This document shows positions 39,101 to 47,036 of a DNA stretch of 64,000 nucleotides, in pieces. This DNA comes from Latrodectus hesperus (taxonomy: Eukaryota > Arthropoda > Arachnida > Araneae > Theridiidae): positions 67,794,390-67,858,389 of the forward strand of contig CM075850.1 in the NCBI GenBank assembly GCA_037975125.1, given 5' to 3'. Made by a program: the position numbers and the translations under genes. Each line of letters begins with the position of its first letter. Positions within the stretch are counted from its first letter, which is position 1. A model generated the notes under the pieces. It made no database searches and was not told the origin of the DNA. It was given only the letters and a program-made list of their open reading frames with translations.

Positions 39101-42100
39101 AATAATAATAACATATTCCATTATTACATTTTTATGTTAAAAATATCATTTAAATATGGTATAAGTGTGTATGTGTGTTATTATACCTTTAAATTTCTCT
39201 CTCTTAGACATTCCATTAAAATTTGCAACAAAAAACATATTAGGAAGCTTTATTTCTAATAATAAAAGTCCGAATAAAATAATCCGAAAGTGAATGAAAA
39301 AATGGTTGATATACATTAATTGTTAGCCTTCATATTGCATTAAAAATATTTTACCATTAACAAAATTAAGCAAAAATTTAAAATGTTTAAATACGTCTCA
39401 CTTTTTGTTTTCAACTCAGTTAATATTTTTTTATTCCATGCTTATTTTCCTTGTCTTCAAACACCTAAATCAATATATGAGCAATATAATACAAATTTCT
39501 TTCTCTTATTTGATGTTCCATTCTCTTATCTAGGAGAAAATAATTTCGTAATAATTTTAATACATTCATATTTATATAATTAGAATGTGTAGGGGTTCTT
39601 TTGTTAAACTAAATTTTTGATCAAAAGTTCTTTAGAAAACTAACTTAAGAACTAAAATGCAAAAAAGTGAGACTATAAAAACTTATTTTAGGAATGTTTC
39701 TTATGATAGGCTATAATTTCTGCAATTAATTTCAAAGATTTCAGACGCCATCTGAACATTATAACACGGGAAATTTCATTAAATGACTTGACTCACTTCC
39801 TTTTTTCCATAATCTTATTGAATTTATAAATAAACATACACTGATGAGCCAAAACATGACCGCCTCTACAGTTGGATAAAGAGCCCTCCAAAATACGTCG
39901 AGGAAGATATGTAATCCAATAGAGACGATATATATAATTTATTCAGAAGAATATGGATTATCACACTCCTGTGACAACGTGCTTCACACAAAAGGCTTAA
40001 CGCTCTATAACTAAGCAATTTTGACAGATAGCAGATTGTAGTGGCCAGAAATTTCGAAATAAGTATCTATAGTTAAAATGCTTATGAGCATCTCTTTATC
40101 AAAGATACTCATACTCGAAATGAGTATTTCCAAACTTCATGATTCATTCGCAGTTCGCGAGCTGCCTTTGTGAGTATCTATATCACTACATGAATGATAT
40201 TGATACGGAGTAGCAGACACTACATTGTTGTATATCCACACACCATTATCGGTACCTGATGTCGAAAGCTGCTTCTCTTCATAAAATAAGATAGGCGACG
40301 GAAGACAGTAGTTCAGTTCACGACTGAATGGGTTAATGTAGAAGTGCTTCTAAGCACACGGAATCAGTGGTGTTTGTCGCTGTCTATCGACGATTTTATT
40401 TTATGAAGAGAAGCAGCATCTCACATCATGTGCCGATAATGGTGTGCAGACATCCAGCACTGTGGTGCTGCTATGCATCGCACCGTCATTCATCTACTCT
40501 GCATATCATCACAAAAATAGCACAGGAGCAACCCACCGTTGAACCGTGCAGTATGAGTTATTTATTTCGAGTTCTCAGCCCATCACAAACTGCCTTCTGT
40601 CAAAGAAGCTTAGATCAGAAGCTTCTTCCATGAAACAGACACTCAATCAAAAGATTGATGCTTCACACTCTTTCGAATACATATTATGTCCTTCCCACTA
40701 GATCACGTCATACGGACGTGCTCAGTCGCAAACCATGGAGGTGGTCGTAATTTTTTAAATTCCTCAGTGCATAGATAATACGAATACCAAAACCAATCCC
40801 GTTTACAAGGAATAAAATTTAATTTCTGTCTTAAATGAAATCTATTAATAAACCGTTTTTTGATTCATGTGTTTTAATTATATTCGTTATGGTTTTCAAT
40901 GATTCCCGTGAAGTAAATGTTAACAACACTCATTTAAAAATTTAATTAAATTGATAACAATGTAAAAGTAAAAAACAAGGAGATAATACTATAGCTATAC
41001 CGTATAGTTTAATGTTAAGCAAAATTATTCTAAGCCCATTTACTCTTAATCTAGGAACAGAGAAGTTTGCTTGTATAAACCTCCGACTAATAATCGTAAG
41101 TAGTATTCCACAAATAGTTCCACTGATTTTCTAATAAATAATCACCAATAACTGCTTTATTGTTTCTTATTTCAAAGAACACAAAATCTTGTAATTATTG
41201 TCGTTTAATCAAAAATTCTATAACATAGATATGAATTCAATGTGAATATTTATTATCTTCAACACTGATATGGGCAGTTGCTTAACTGCTAAATATTTCC
41301 AATTTAGTTATTTAGTTTCTGTGATTCATCGGCTTATGTATATTTGATTTCCAAAAATATGTTATATAAGTTACAAGTATATCGATTTAAATTATTGTTG
41401 GTAAGAAACTTTAAATGATGAACTGTGCTTAGATTCAGACGAATAGAAAATGAATATTTATACATTTATTCAAATAGAGTTTAATGATAAATTTTTATTG
41501 AGATGTGCCAGATGTATAATTTTAAAAAAAGGTTAAGATATATCGCTTTTTTAGTAAATTTAAAACATTAAATATTATCTTAGGAGAAAAAAAAAACATC
41601 TCCTTTTGTTATGTCGACTTGCATTAATCCTAATTAAGATAAAAGATTTTATTAGAATCATTTATTAAACATTTAGCACTATCTTTTGATAGAATAAAGG
41701 ACATTGATTTATGAAAATTTAATAAACCACGTACAGAATTAGAGCTGTAATGAAATAATTGAAATTTTCAAAATTTAACCCTTTTCTGTTTTATATTTGA
41801 AACACAGCATTAAATCAAGCAATATAAAGGGACTTAAAACTAAACAAACAAAAGTAAACATAAACATCTAACAGTTATCTTTCACTTACAATGATTTCAC
41901 CCCGTATAGCATGAGGAATAATCGCCAATGTAGTAAATTTTTCTTCTTAGAATAATTACAGCAATTGCATTTTTATTTTCAATAAGAACGGATAAAAACT
42001 AACAAGGATTTTTTTCACTTCCTTTAGAAAATAAAAGCATAATCAATCTAAAACTAATTGGTCAACACTTTCAGAAGAATAAGTCATCTTGTTCGATTGT

Positions 42101-44397
42101 CAAGCAATAATCTAAGTTTGTGGTTATTTTTGATAACGATTGCAAAGAACAATAATATTGAAAGTAAAGTAAGAAAATATTTCACCATTTGAGTCCTTTT
42201 GTTCGATTGTCATACAATAATCTACGATAACAATTATTTCCGTTATAAATATTTTTAAAAAATTTTAAAAAAACTGAATTTGAGTAACATTTGATTAAAA
42301 AGCTATGATATCATATTTTTTTATACTATATTCATCTCACCTGCGCTCATGTGTAAGAGAAACAATCAAATCATTTATCACTAGCCTTTTATGACTCAAG
42401 TTTTTTGATTTTATTTTATTGATTAATAATGGAGAATTACGTAAATCACAAATCGATGGCGCATTTGATGGAAATCGTTTGGCGAGATTTGCGTGTGTCT
42501 CAGTCTCATAATAAAAATAATGAGAGGTTTACGTCATATGTAAAGAGATTGAGCGCTATTCTTACATAGGACATTCTTACATCCTTTAAAAAAAAGTCCA
42601 AACGCGTTAATTTTTAATATTAACTAAGGTAATTAATCGTTAAACAAAGAAAAATATAATATGAACATATATCCAGTAACAGAATAATGATATACTAAGT
42701 GCTTCGAATTACATCTATATTACTAGTGATAGAAGTCTGAGATACATTCTAAAACTTATCAGATTTATTTACTCTTTGATTTTAATTTCGTTAAAAAAGT
42801 TATCCTAATTTAAGCATATCATAAAATATTCAAGAAGTATGCATTGTATAATTCAAGAACTATTCTAAATTATCTTTCTCAAGCCAATAAATTATTGAAA
42901 TATATTATTATGTAATAGATTACCCCTTTATTATTATTAATATATGCTTACTGAAGATTTAAAACACATGTAAAATTTTTCCTGCCTCTCTAAAAGTTCA
43001 TAACAGTTTTTTAATTAAAAGTTATAAATGTATGAATTAATTAATGATGCAGATGATTTTTAACTATACCCATCTTTTTTGAAATTACGTTTAAATATAT
43101 TTCACATTATATTTATTTCAAAATTAGTATCTTTTTTGTAAAATAACAGGTATCTATTTTTAAAAGATAGTTTTTGAACTCCAATGCGATGTATTCATGA
43201 ATTGGAAAATAGTTTTCTATTTCTAAATTTAAGCCACTAATATTTCCAATCGCGATAAATTATTGACAATTATAATCAGTTTGTTAACAAGATTTGTAAA
43301 ATGAATATTTGAATGAACTTGGAAAAAAAGGGTCTTTTTATATGAAAAAAAAAAAAATAATTTTTATAAGTCTGCATATCTAAGAGTATTTATAACATCT
43401 TGATATCAAAATAAACTTAATTACTCCAATTTCAGGATGTTATAAATGTGAAACGTTTATCAAGTTGGTTGAATTGCTTATTGATTGTTCAGTTACCATA
43501 TAATATTACTTGCTTAGTTTAATAATTCAATTATCTGCTTTGTTTAATATTTTTAATTCATCAGTTATTATATGCATTATTATATGCTTAATTAATTTTT
43601 ATAATGAATATTAGAGACTTTTTTGTCAGTAGTCTAATATAATTTTATTCAACTTACTTATTCCCAATGAAAAGTGGTCCATAAATAAATTAAGAAGTCT
43701 AATTTCCTAAAGTTATTATGGATTTAGACCTTATGGGCATGTTTGCTCTTTCCATTTTGACTTATAGAACTAAAAAGAAAATAGTTATCTTAAATGAATT
43801 AATGTACTTTTTATTCTTTCTTCTTTAAATGTACTTTCTGATTGCAAATAAATCTGTTAAATTAAATCCTCGATATTTCCACCTTTTATTTTATTGACAT
43901 TTTTACCATACTTGACTTTTTCCCACATCCCTAACCATGAAAACTGAATTTCTTAAAGACTATAGGTTTCCAATTATACTTTTTCCTTAAATGCATATAT
44001 TTTGTTCCAATGCCTGCACTTGATATCATGCTAAAATTCAGATTCTAAATATTCCTTCAAGTACATTTTGTTATTTGTAAATAAAAATTGTTTCCTCACG
44101 GGGTAAATGCATTAGAAAATTTTCTCAGTCATGTGATTCGTTTTTAAACTAACAATTTACCAATCTTCAGCCAAAGTATTCAACACTATAAATTGAAAGA
44201 AGCACGGCCAACCTACCTGGGGAAAATTCAGAACCAAATACCACCATCATAGGCTTGAGAGGTGTTCTATGGCCATCAGAAGGAGGCTCTTCAACAGGTA
44301 ATAATATCTTATCCGCATCCAAAATAAGATTATCTGCTGGAGCGAAAGTTTTAATTTTCTCGAAAATTGGCTCGTCACCAACCATTGATGACTTCAT
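8207..44397 (-). CDS. Stomatin / MEC-2-like band 7 protein, complete gene (isoform B, 321 aa, 8 coding exons)
   Basis: Coding segments on the - strand are 44397-44217, 35950-35850, 29110-29038, 23568-23486, 17955-17752, 13973-13918, 12020-11942 and 8395-8207. Together they give 966 nt with every junction in phase. Stomatins are oligomeric monotopic proteins of the cytoplasmic face of the plasma membrane that organise cholesterol-rich patches and tune channels and transporters; MEC-2 is needed for touch-channel function. Layout by residue: variable N-terminus 1-60; membrane hairpin about 68-94 with the kink Pro86; PHB/SPFH domain from about 95, with [75 protein letters not shown] and [14 protein letters not shown]-terminal helix with [17 protein letters not shown] and [15 protein letters not shown]. 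The wording is closer to MEC-2 and arthropod band 7 proteins than to prohibitins. A second first exon at 57467-57407 gives a 281-aa isoform. Confidence 0.95.
8545..8640 (+). repeat. Possible tRNA-derived SINE relic
   Basis: The sequence GGTTCGATAC at 8612-8621 resembles a pol III B box, preceded by a GC-richer block (GCATTCGAAAGACATCGGG) of the kind found in tRNA-derived short elements. No clear A box, tail or target duplication is visible, so this is weak. Confidence 0.3.
10080..11230 (-). pseudogene. Mariner-family transposase pseudogene (catalytic residues mutated)
   Basis: Read on the - strand, degraded pieces of a mariner (IS630-Tc1-mariner, DD34D) transposase follow one another. An N-terminal HTH region with many stops is followed by [30 protein letters not shown] with [11 protein letters not shown] (about 10640-10541), then [20 protein letters not shown] (about 10375-10315) and a C-terminal part with YRQGIARLV. 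The first catalytic Asp (normally DETWV) is Tyr and is followed by a stop. The third (normally PCDFH) is Asn. Frameshifts and stops separate the pieces. A run of nine G at about 10646-10654 lies in the region before KVMTT. I did not find convincing terminal repeats, so the ends are approximate. Confidence 0.8.
11582..11656. repeat. CA / TA / TG compound microsatellite
   Basis: A (CA)n tract (11582-11595) is followed by (TA)n and a long (TG)n-rich tract up to 11656. CA and TG on the same strand are mutually complementary, so the locus can fold back on itself. Confidence 0.9.
11942..12020 (-). CDS. Stomatin-like, coding exon 7
   Basis: Acceptor GCTCTTGTAG, donor TAAG|GTAAGT. 79 nt complete the split Ile codon and encode [20 protein letters not shown] then REARAK. 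This helix is one of the most conserved stomatin stretches. Confidence 0.97.
12440..13141. mobile_element. Palindromic (head-to-head) mariner derivative
   Basis: The ends are TTAGGTTGGGGAATAAGT-type inverted repeats flanked by TA dinucleotides (12438-12439 and 13142-13143), the mariner target duplication. About 215 bp at the left (12440-12655) and right (about 12928-13141) are near-identical in inverted orientation. Both are the 3' end of a mariner gene, because [10 protein letters not shown] and [10 protein letters not shown] with NSNGDYIID can be read inward from each end. The left half continues further, giving on the - strand the catalytic part of a mariner transposase (see nested entry). 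There is no 5' half and no N-terminal domain. The element is therefore two copies of one end facing each other around an asymmetric spacer. Confidence 0.85.
12500..12925 (-). pseudogene. Mariner transposase C-terminal fragment inside the palindromic element
   Basis: The - strand reads [17 protein letters not shown], then [20 protein letters not shown], then [20 protein letters not shown] and the C-terminal [10 protein letters not shown] block. The second and third catalytic Asp are present (HDNAW and NDYHLF) with the mariner spacing of 34 residues. The first Asp and the DNA-binding domain are absent, and stops interrupt the frame (RVN* and AI*). Confidence 0.85.
13918..13973 (-). CDS. Stomatin-like, coding exon 6
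   Basis: Acceptor TTTCTTTTAG, donor AAAT|GTAAGT. The 56 nt encode [18 protein letters not shown] plus two bases of the next codon. It matches the STLDxATxxWGIKVERVEI block of stomatins. Confidence 0.96.
13974..17751 (-). other. Stomatin intron 5
   Basis: Donor GCAG|GTCAGA. It is AT-rich throughout. I see only short low-complexity tracts (for example AAT repeats near 15010-15045) and no identifiable mobile element or RNA. Confidence 0.85.
17752..17955 (-). CDS. Stomatin-like, coding exon 5 (core PHB domain)
   Basis: Acceptor TTAAACACAG, donor GCAG|GTCAGA. Its 204 nt (68 codons, phase 0-0) encode [59 protein letters not shown] and REHISHVMQ. This is the centre of the band 7/PHB domain and matches MEC-2 and stomatin almost position by position. 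Confidence 0.97.
18054..18136. repeat. (TA)n microsatellite
   Basis: An uninterrupted alternating AT tract of about 83 bp. Confidence 0.97.
18321..19859 (-). mobile_element. Tc1-like transposon with intact ends and TA target duplication
   Basis: 28-bp inverted terminal repeats match at all but one position. The left begins CACTGTTGGACAATTGCTAA, and the right read inward begins CACTGCTGGACAATTGCTAA; both continue GGACGGAT. TA dinucleotides flank both sides (18319-18320 and 19860-19861). The length of about 1.54 kb is typical of full-length Tc1 elements. The transposase gene inside is broken, so the copy is non-autonomous but structurally complete. It lies antisense within intron 4 in the same orientation as the host gene. 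Confidence 0.9.
18568..19602 (-). pseudogene. Tc1/Tcb1-like transposase pseudogene (DD34E)
   Basis: Starts [18 protein letters not shown] (ATG at 19602) and ends about HGRHIPY at the stop 18568-18570, close to the usual Tc1 length of about 340 residues. Order of parts: paired-type HTH ([25 protein letters not shown]), second HTH ([17 protein letters not shown] with [11 protein letters not shown]), catalytic core with [20 protein letters not shown] and [10 protein letters not shown]. All three catalytic residues D, D, E are present with 34 residues between the second and third. At least three frame changes (near 19535, 19150 and 19040) and two stops (about 19180 and 18749) break it. Confidence 0.9.
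19948..20226 (+). mobile_element. Pogo/Tigger-like 5' end fragment
   Basis: The start CAGTAAACCCTCATAAATCG and the following half-site pattern (TTAACAGAACTTCGCTTACT) resemble the terminal repeats of pogo/Tigger elements. A short frame from ATG 20086 to TGA 20224-20226 begins [18 protein letters not shown], similar to the start of the CENP-B type HTH of pogo transposases, then diverges. No 3' end was found. The fragment directly abuts the hAT copy. Confidence 0.5.
20258..22530 (+). mobile_element. hAT element (GTF2IRD2/ZBED-like), decayed copy 1
   Basis: It is homologous to the copy at 47037-48625 from about 20258 onward, and its right end GGAGCTTGGCCACCCCTTG (22512-22530) is the inverse of that copy's left end (CAGGGATGGCCAACTTG), the typical hAT/Charlie-type terminus. 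The 5' terminal part is replaced by the pogo-like fragment. It is antisense to the stomatin gene. A 39-bp internal duplication (CCTTGAAT...AATAATAA.CAAGTA) is seen near 21762-21835. Confidence 0.8.
20476..22303 (+). pseudogene. hAT transposase pseudogene (GTF2IRD2-like family)
   Basis: Pieces read in order. A BED-like zinc finger (20476-20745) has [20 protein letters not shown] followed by HYETNH (C-x2-C...H-x4-H). Then come [20 protein letters not shown] and [11 protein letters not shown] (first catalytic Asp region, 20901-21104), [20 protein letters not shown] and [20 protein letters not shown] (21171-21437), and a decayed C-terminal dimerisation block with [20 protein letters not shown] near 22190-22250. 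Several frameshifts and stops separate the pieces. The family is the one from which vertebrate GTF2IRD2 and related ZBED-type genes were derived; this copy is dead. Confidence 0.8.
23486..23568 (-). CDS. Stomatin-like, coding exon 4
   Basis: Acceptor TTTATTTTGCAG, donor AGAA|GTGAGT. The 83 nt complete the split Gly codon and encode [20 protein letters not shown] then FNVPPQE, the start of the PHB domain with the family signature [11 protein letters not shown] and VPPQE. Confidence 0.97.
26563..26605. repeat. Perfect 15-bp inverted repeat
   Basis: Arms TTTCTAGAATGGATG (26563-26577) and its exact reverse complement CATCCATTCTAGAAA (26591-26605) flank a 13-nt loop. Identity of the element, if any, is unknown. 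Confidence 0.85.
26700..27120. repeat. Unclassified compositionally distinct block in intron 3
   Basis: This stretch is visibly richer in G and C than the flanking intron (for example GGACGTAAACCGCCAC and GACGCCCAGACAATTG) and carries no open reading frame of note. It looks like a decayed insertion, but I recognise no termini, target duplication or protein. Confidence 0.35.
29038..29110 (-). CDS. Stomatin-like, coding exon 3
   Basis: Acceptor TTTATTACAG, donor CCTG|GTAAGG. The 73 nt encode [20 protein letters not shown] then ARGP plus the first base of the split Gly codon. [12 protein letters not shown] is the strongest single stomatin signature in the window. Confidence 0.98.
29111..35849 (-). 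other. Stomatin intron 2
   Basis: Donor CAAG|GTAACG. About 6.7 kb of AT-rich sequence. The only structure I can support is a long palindrome at 35280-35330. Confidence 0.85.
35280..35330. repeat. 51-nt near-complete palindrome
   Basis: Arms GAATTTTTTACTAGAATTC (35280-35298) and GAATTCTAGTAAAAAATTC (35312-35330) are exact reverse complements (19 bp). The 13-nt centre (AATAAATTTATTG) is itself palindromic apart from one base, so nearly the whole segment self-pairs. Confidence 0.9.
35850..35950 (-). CDS. Stomatin-like, coding exon 2 (membrane hairpin)
   Basis: Acceptor TTGTTTGTAG, donor CAAG|GTAACG. The 101 nt enter with a phase-1 junction and encode GGEPPG then [20 protein letters not shown] and SLFFCFK. 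This is the intramembrane hairpin, with the conserved Pro in the TFPIS stretch (human TFPIS). One Cys lies where stomatin carries its palmitoylated Cys (PCGW in human, CCGW in MEC-2). It is the common exon to which both alternative first exons fit. Confidence 0.96.
38280..38520. other. GC-richer island of unknown nature in intron 1
   Basis: About 240 bp with CG dinucleotides (TTTCCGAGTTATG, TCGTTCGCGATTATTTTCGCG, CACGATCCTCGACGC) in otherwise AT-rich intron. No protein or RNA family is recognised on either strand and no splice-competent coding exon was found. It could be an internal promoter/noncoding first exon or a remnant of an LTR-type element; I cannot separate these. Confidence 0.35.
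39839..40769. mobile_element. Non-autonomous DNA transposon with internal foldback
   Basis: The left end starts CACTGATGAGCCAAAACATG and the right end, read inward, starts CACTGAGGAATTTAAAAAAT and reaches TACGACCACCT, opposite the left-end ATGACCGCCT. CATA flanks both ends (39835-39838 and 40770-40773), a plausible 4-bp target duplication. No transposase is encoded. Inside, 40237-40308 and 40380-40446 are inverted copies of about 70 bp (shared cores CACACCATTATCGG and GCTGCTTCTCTTCATAAAAT). The 4-bp duplication and CACT-type termini would fit a CMC/Chapaev-like or related group, but that assignment is a guess. Confidence 0.6.
42088..42224 (+). repeat. Short direct duplication (110-bp spacing)
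   Basis: GTTCGATTGTCA.ACAATAATCTA-like sequence occurs at 42091-42114 and again at 42201-42224 with only a few differences. It is probably a local duplication. Confidence 0.6.
44217..44397 (-). CDS. Stomatin-like, alternative first coding exon 1B
   Basis: ATG at 44397, first Met after an in-frame TAA. It encodes 60 residues starting [20 protein letters not shown] and ending [11 protein letters not shown], then one base of a split Gly codon. Donor CCAG|GTAGGT joins exon 2 in phase 1. The segment is hydrophilic and acidic-Pro rich, with no signal peptide, as expected for the cytosolic N-terminus of a stomatin. It has no clear counterpart in human stomatin, so its relevance rests on the open frame, the good donor and the matching phase. 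Confidence 0.85.
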
Positions 44398-44421
44398 TTT
44401 CAGAAAAATAGTTGTCCGCCT

Positions 44422-44429
44422 CTTTTATA
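44422..44429 (-). promoter_or_regulatory. TATA-like box just upstream of exon 1B start codon
   Basis: TATAAAAG on the - strand lies 24 nt upstream of the exon 1B ATG. If used, transcription would begin almost at the ATG, leaving little leader. A weak acceptor-like CACAG (44449-44445) upstream is the alternative, implying a further non-coding exon. The sequence alone does not decide. Confidence 0.35.
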
Positions 44430-45384
44430 CACTGAATGTCTAGACTGTGGTGAAGCGCTCAAATGAAGAAAATAAACCGAATAAATCATAGTTGGTACAA
44501 ACTGGTAGTGCTTAATTGGTATGATCGTGTAACAGGGATAAAAATGGAGAAATAAAGAAAAAAAATCGATGTTAATCTAAATCACGCGAGTTCACCATTA
44601 TGGAAAACATTCCAAACACAAAAAGTGTTGAACGGAACACGACAGTTTCATTATCAACTAGAAGCACTCAGTTGGTAAAAAACATAACTAAAATACGAAT
44701 GTTAATATAAACTATATCTTTTTTTTTTTTTGAATTATAAAACTTTGAAAAGTAAAACTAACTTCTCTTATTATCAGCTATCAATATCAAAATCTACAGT
44801 ACATAGATTCCATATATTTGAAATATAAATTACAGTTTTTAAGTGTGATAATTACATATTTTCTTTACTTTTTTCCTAGTTTACGCATCGTCTAGTAATA
44901 ACGACGATAAAGTAAAATGACTGTAATTAATTTACTAAAATTTTTGTATTTATGATATGTTTTTTTATATAAAACAGCTTTATAGAGAGTTATTACTAAT
45001 AAACAACTAGAGAGTTATTACTAATTAATAACTCTTATCATTAATTTTTGCAAAATTATAAAAATTGCTAAATTAATTATTGTATAATGTGATTTATTTA
45101 AATTAAGATATAACTATTTTTTAACAATTTATTACAAAGATTTATAAAAATCCTTTCCCCTATATTTTAAGTTTTTCAAAAACAAAATTTAATACATCTT
45201 CTAAATAAAAGTTAATTACTTATTAAATCACATCCATCCTTAAGATATTTTTAGCCATTTTGAAGGTGTACTGCTACCACATTTAACAGAAAGCCTCCAA
45301 AAGCGATGTAATTTTGGAACAGAATTTATTCCTCTAAAAGAGAATTAACTCCGTAAACGCGTCAAAATTTTCCAGGTGATTATG

Positions 45385-45390
<6 letters not shown>

Positions 45391-45465
<75 letters not shown>
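45391..45465. repeat. (TA)n microsatellite
   Basis: About 75 bp of perfect AT alternation. Confidence 0.97.
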
Positions 45466-45468
<3 letters not shown>

Positions 45469-45624
45469 CGTTATTCATAATTTTAAAGATTTGCGAATTT
45501 ACAGCAACAGCATCCTAATAAATAATAAATCAGGTATTAAAAAAAACCGCAAATGAATGATGTATGAAAATGATTTCGCAAAAAAGAAATTTTTCAAAAC
45601 GTTTATTTCTAAACTGGGTTTAAA

Positions 45625-45727
45625 ATAATCATTCAATTTATGGGACCCTGTTAAATCCTTGCCTCTAGTTCGAAAATTCGTGAATGTTTGTAAGTTAGCG
45701 GTTTGTAGTAACGAGTGTCTACTGTAT
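45625..45727 (-). mobile_element. Possible pogo/Tigger-like terminal fragment
   Basis: Read on the - strand the block begins CAGTAGACACTCGTTACTAC and continues with AACATTCACGAATTTTCG, similar in style to pogo-type ends and to the fragment at 19948. No transposase and no second end are visible. Confidence 0.3.
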
Positions 45728-47036
45728 GATTTAATCAGCACATAATGTACAAAGATTAACAAAATTTGAAATATATTTTATCGATCGTTTCATCAAGATT
45801 AGACGGATTGTAACAATGGCCATGAACTTGATTTGGCATAAGAACTCATTAAACTAAATGTTTATTACAAACAAGACAGTCATGAAATATTTCTCACTCT
45901 TGGGATAAACCTTACTACTTCTAGTTACAACAATCAATGAGTAAAACATATAGTTAATATAATATTTTACTCATTGATTGTAAATATTTAATTACTAAGA
46001 GTATTTTTGAAACTTGTTAAAATGCATTTGACTCTGTATTAGCACTAACCAGAGCTTCATAAAATCGTTCGTAAATTCTTTATATTCAGATGGAGCATTC
46101 ATTTCAAACTAGAAAAATCAATAAGGGCATCAATATTTAAAATGGGCAATGATCAACTGCTCTCATTTTAATTTAAAATGCTTTCAACAATGACTCAAAT
46201 ACAACGAACCCAAAAGATGAGATTGAAAGAAAATAAAAATTATCAATGCAGTAGATTCATTATCATTGTTTAATTTTAGCTGTCAGATTAAAATGGAATA
46301 ATTAAAAGCGTATATTTTGATTCTGTTGAACGTTTTTAATTACATTTCAATAAATATTTGCTTGGAATTTTAATAGAGTCATTTCAAAGACAATAAGTTG
46401 TAATTAAAATCAAAATTAATGAAATAAAACGAAACAGAAAGAGTGAATCCTGGTTTAACCGTCTGAAAAATTTATCTTCGATATCACAAATTAATGCAAC
46501 GCTTTTTTTTCAAAGTTAAGTTAAATATCTAAAATAAGCCAGTAAGAATAATTTCAATTAATAATTATGCATTAATGTAAAAATATAGGTTTTTTTATTT
46601 CCAAAGACAGCGCAAATACAAAGAATAACACAAATAAAACACAAAAAATTACGAAATAGACATGAGACGAAGACAGAACAGGTGAATACAGTACATAAAC
46701 GTAAACAAGATGACTGGAGTCATAGCTCCAAAAGTTTTCTGGCTTGTCAATAAAGCGACGGTTCAAAGCTGCCATGCAGTGCAGCACAACAATATAGTTA
46801 AAATAATAATCTTCGAAAAATACCTTTTTTCTTCAATTAATCAGTTTGATAAAAGAAAGCACTCATGTTCTTCTCAATGGGGAAGATATTATACATAAAT
46901 AAATAAGTAAACAAATAAAAATCGCTTTACTGCTGGGTCTTAAAGGGTCCCACTTATAAAAACAAAACCGAGATATTATTGCCCCCTAAGAACAAGCATG
47001 CAATTTCTGGCTTTCTTTCTGTGCGACTGCTTATAA

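Larger units (their letters stand above)
35951..44216 (-). other. Stomatin intron 1 (downstream of exon 1B)
   Basis: Donor CCAG|GTAGGT. It contains a GC-richer island (38280-38520), the foldback element 39839-40769 and a short direct duplication at 42088/42198. The rest is AT-rich and unassigned. Confidence 0.8.
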
